The position numbers and the translations under genes were made by a program. DNA of 13,482 nucleotides, taken from positions 1 through 13,482 of the forward strand of contig DUGE01000041.1 of the NCBI GenBank assembly GCA_013331595.1, read 5' to 3'. The notes beneath the pieces were generated by a model, which searched no databases, was not told where the DNA came from, and worked only from the letters and a program-made list of their open reading frames with translations. This DNA comes from Microcaldota archaeon (GTDB lineage Archaea > Micrarchaeota > Micrarchaeia > Norongarragalinales > UBA10210). Numbering within the stretch: the stretch's first letter is position 1; each line of letters starts with the position of its first letter. Below, in pieces: positions 12,958-13,482 of the stretch.

Positions 12958-13482
12958 AAATCGCATTGGATGTAAGGAAAAGCGCGTTGGAAAACGCACG
13001 GGCGTTATTCGAAGAAGCCAAGAAATTCAGGCGGAAAAAAGAGGGGGCGGAAAAGGCGATTGAAGAAACGAAAAGGAAAATCGCCACCAAAGCCGGGGAA
13101 GAAAGGCAGGAGAAAGGGAAAGCTTCTTTCAAAATAAAGAGAAAGTGGTTTCACGAATTCCGGTTTTTCCATACCACGAACGGGTTTTTGTGCGTCGGAG
13201 GCAAGAACGCCAAGCAAAACGACCTGCTCGTCGCCAACAACCTGAAGGAAAACGACTTGTTCTTCCACGCCGACGTGCATGGTGCAAGCGCCGTAATACT
13301 CAAGGAAGGAACCAAGGCAAAAGAGAAGGATTTGAAGGAAGCCGCCCAGTTTGCCGCCTGTTACTCGAACGCCTGGAAGCTGCAAAGCGGGGTTGCCGAC
13401 GTTTACAGCGTTTCCAAAAGCCAGGTTTCCAAATACTCGAGCGGAGAATTCGTAGGGAAAGGCGCGTTCCTGATTTCCGGCA
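12954..13482 (+). CDS. NFACT-R (DUF814) protein lacking NFACT-N, partial
   Basis: The NFACT/RqcH/NEMF family binds stalled 60S or 50S ribosome-nascent chain complexes and takes part in ribosome quality control. The 176 visible residues begin directly with the family's coiled-coil segment: MKIALDVRKSALENARALF, then KKFRRKKEGAEKAIEETKRK, to about residue 55. The NFACT-R domain follows with WFHEFRFFHTTNGFLCVGG (65-83), GGKNAKQNDLL, DLFFHADVHGASAVIL (101-116), EAAQFAACYSNAW and QVSKYSSGEFVGKGAF; the frame is open at the window edge. Full-length relatives carry an NFACT-N domain of several hundred residues before the coiled coil. Here the gene starts at the domain boundary, and the upstream DNA is topA. 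So this is a short or split form. The ATGA overlap with topA fixes the start. Family assignment is strong; the function of the short form is uncertain. Confidence 0.88.
   Translation, partial: MKIALDVRKSALENARALFEEAKKFRRKKEGAEKAIEETKRKIATKAGEERQEKGKASFKIKRKWFHEFRFFHTTNGFLCVGGKNAKQNDLLVANNLKENDLFFHADVHGASAVILKEGTKAKEKDLKEAAQFAACYSNAWKLQSGVADVYSVSKSQVSKYSSGEFVGKGAFLISG

Noticed and set aside
12031..12999. 322-residue open frame antisense to topA
   Set aside because: It mirrors codon positions of a certain gene, is Phe/Leu/Arg-rich, and has no motifs; it is a shadow of GC-rich topA coding sequence.
1..13482. CRISPR array, IS element or transposase
   Set aside because: No regularly spaced direct repeats, no terminal inverted repeats around a transposase, and no transposase-like protein was seen; the intein is the only mobile element.

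Overview
The window looks archaeal, most likely from a small-genome DPANN-type lineage (Diapherotrites/Micrarchaeota-like; the lineage is inferred). The evidence is archaeal-type PheS, a membrane-anchored LonB protease, clamp-loader small subunit RfcS, an archaeal/eukaryotic-type MiaB-like methylthiotransferase, an NFACT-R protein, TATA/BRE-like promoters, GGTG-type ribosome binding sites, and several small unrecognised proteins between conserved information-processing genes. Coding density is high, and there are two 4-base ATGA stop/start overlaps.

Left part (1-3137, all minus strand). In transcription order: an unrecognised 312-aa basic protein (2199-3137), translationally coupled to ribonuclease Z (1318-2202); a 165-aa membrane-anchored protein with a four-cysteine cluster (754-1251); and the 5' half of pheS (1-674, cut by the window edge). 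RNase Z (tRNA 3' end maturation) and PheS (tRNA charging) give this cluster a tRNA theme. A perfect 14-bp palindrome lies just upstream of the pheS start.

Middle (3138-6616, plus strand). A shared AT-rich promoter region leads into lonB. The lonB gene is interrupted in frame by a 497-residue intein (3881-5371) with a LAGLIDADG-type endonuclease and a probable extra helix-turn-helix. Precise removal leaves a normal 623-aa LonB. The intein is strikingly AT-rich against its GC-rich host exons, which indicates transfer.

Gene-poor gap (6617-7125). This is the only gene-free stretch over 300 bases. It holds a hairpin over the lonB stop codon, a strong TATA-type promoter pointing right, a probable structured non-coding RNA (about 6693-6920) ending in a hairpin plus T run, and a possible 44-codon gene on the minus strand.

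Right part. A minus-strand cluster (8663 to 7126) encodes a small zinc-finger protein, the RFC small subunit and a 103-aa charged protein. Divergent from it, on the plus strand, are a MiaB-like tRNA methylthiotransferase and a six-helix membrane protein. These are followed by topA (type IA topoisomerase, probably a leaderless mRNA), coupled by ATGA to the start of a coiled-coil + NFACT-R protein that lacks the usual NFACT-N domain (cut by the right edge). Replication (RfcS, TopA), tRNA/translation quality (PheS, RNase Z, MiaB-like, NFACT-R) and proteolysis (LonB) dominate the region. The most unusual items are the Lon intein, the candidate ncRNA, and the short NFACT protein.
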